Below are positions 63,730 through 64,000 of a stretch of 64,000 nucleotides of DNA, piece by piece. Origin of the DNA: Astragalus membranaceus (Eukaryota; Streptophyta; Magnoliopsida; Fabales; Fabaceae); contig CM076846.1 of assembly GCA_039519185.1 (NCBI GenBank), positions 138,032,428 to 138,096,427 on the forward strand, written 5' to 3'. The notes under the pieces were generated by a model, which worked only from the letters and a program-made list of their open reading frames with translations, was not told where the DNA came from and did not search any database. The translations under genes were made by a program, and so were the position numbers. Each line of letters begins with the position of its first letter. Position 1 is the stretch's first letter.

Positions 63730-64000
63730 TCACCAAGTATTAATCGCTCGGCAATTTGTTCTAATCTGACCCCTTGATCCAGTCAAAGGAGATATAGTAC
63801 TCATCTTAATCATAGACTTAGCAAACTGTTCAAAGAAAAGATCATTTCTCTCAGCATAAAGCTTCACTAATTCAGCTGATTCTTGGTTCATTGTCAAGAG
63901 AATTTCATCAGAGCTCAATAAACCCTTATAAGCCAACAAATTCTTGAAGTAGTTGTTGTCAAATTTTGTTGGAGTAACAAAGTCTAGGAAAAATAGGTTT
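63730..64000 (-). CDS. Class III peroxidase, 3' end (partial; continues beyond the window)
   Basis: Class III plant peroxidases are secreted haem enzymes that use hydrogen peroxide to oxidise phenolic substrates in the cell wall or vacuole. The minus strand, open from the window edge to the TGA at 63730-63732, encodes the typical end of the last exon: LDFVTPTKFDNNYFKNLLAY, KGLLSSDEIL, then FFEQFAKSMIKMSTISPLTG and IRTNCRAINTW. The SPLTG and NC(R) elements, with the last conserved Cys, are family hallmarks. Only about 90 of some 320 residues lie in the window, so the haem-binding and catalytic His are not seen. No frameshift or stop is present, so it may be a functional host gene. Confidence 0.93.
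   Translation of the reverse strand, partial: NLFFLDFVTPTKFDNNYFKNLLAYKGLLSSDEILLTMNQESAELVKLYAERNDLFFEQFAKSMIKMSTISPLTGSRGQIRTNCRAINTW

Overview
The window is nuclear plant DNA and is almost entirely mobile elements. The families are plant-specific (Athila, Tat/Ogre and Tekay Ty3/gypsy lineages, a FAR1-type Mutator-like element, CACTA, an L1-type LINE, a Mutator-type MITE). The only ordinary host gene is the 3' end of a class III peroxidase at the right edge (minus strand). The Ogre-like gag and 3' UTR style of one element points to a eudicot, most probably a papilionoid legume; that assignment is inference. No prokaryotic features, CRISPR arrays, rRNA or complete tRNA genes were seen.

1-34.1 kb is a four-level nest. 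Element A (516-34146, Tat/Retand-type, gag-only, target duplication GTTAC) is interrupted in gag by element B (1007-31469, Athila-type, tRNA-Asp-like primer site). B is interrupted by element C (2244-21041, Tekay chromovirus, tRNA-iMet primer site, relic chromodomain). C is interrupted between protease and RT by element D (5366-16722, Ogre-like, target duplication CTTGC, intact gag but no pol). The B/C left boundary carries a deletion that removed the first 822 bp of the C LTR and the end of the B LTR with its primer site. B also continues past its second LTR into another primer site and a piece of gag, so it is a partial tandem copy.

34.2-50.2 kb holds a Mutator-like element (35075-39651, 9-bp duplication GTTAAATTT) carrying a FAR1 DNA-binding exon and an unidentified ORF; a 1.19-kb CACTA derivative (40056-41243, ATA); an unclassified 1.76-kb insertion with a 17-bp target duplication (41706-43461); an L1-type LINE (about 44891-49173); and a foldback MITE (49409-49786, TATAATTTA).

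50.2-60.9 kb is a nearly complete Tat-clade element E (target duplication ATATA, in an AT microsatellite). It has one frameshift and one nonsense codon in gag-pol and a three-exon antisense gene between pol and the 3' LTR. E shares its primer site and an LTR segment with gag-only element A, so E-type elements are a plausible source of enzymes for A. 61-63.7 kb is AT-rich DNA with a composite repeat, followed by the peroxidase.

The most unusual signal is that unrelated elements each carry their own short inverted-repeat motif in many copies, often with changed but still pairing arms: GTGC-N4-GCAC in B, GGCGCCC-N7-GGGCGCC in the C LTRs, GACTGTACAGTC modules in the D LTRs plus a second hairpin family in the D 3' region, CTGAG-N6-CTCAG in A, an 18-bp palindrome in the Mutator-like element, and AATCGATT in the unclassified insertion. 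Positions and base identities were read by eye, so boundaries may be off by a few bases.
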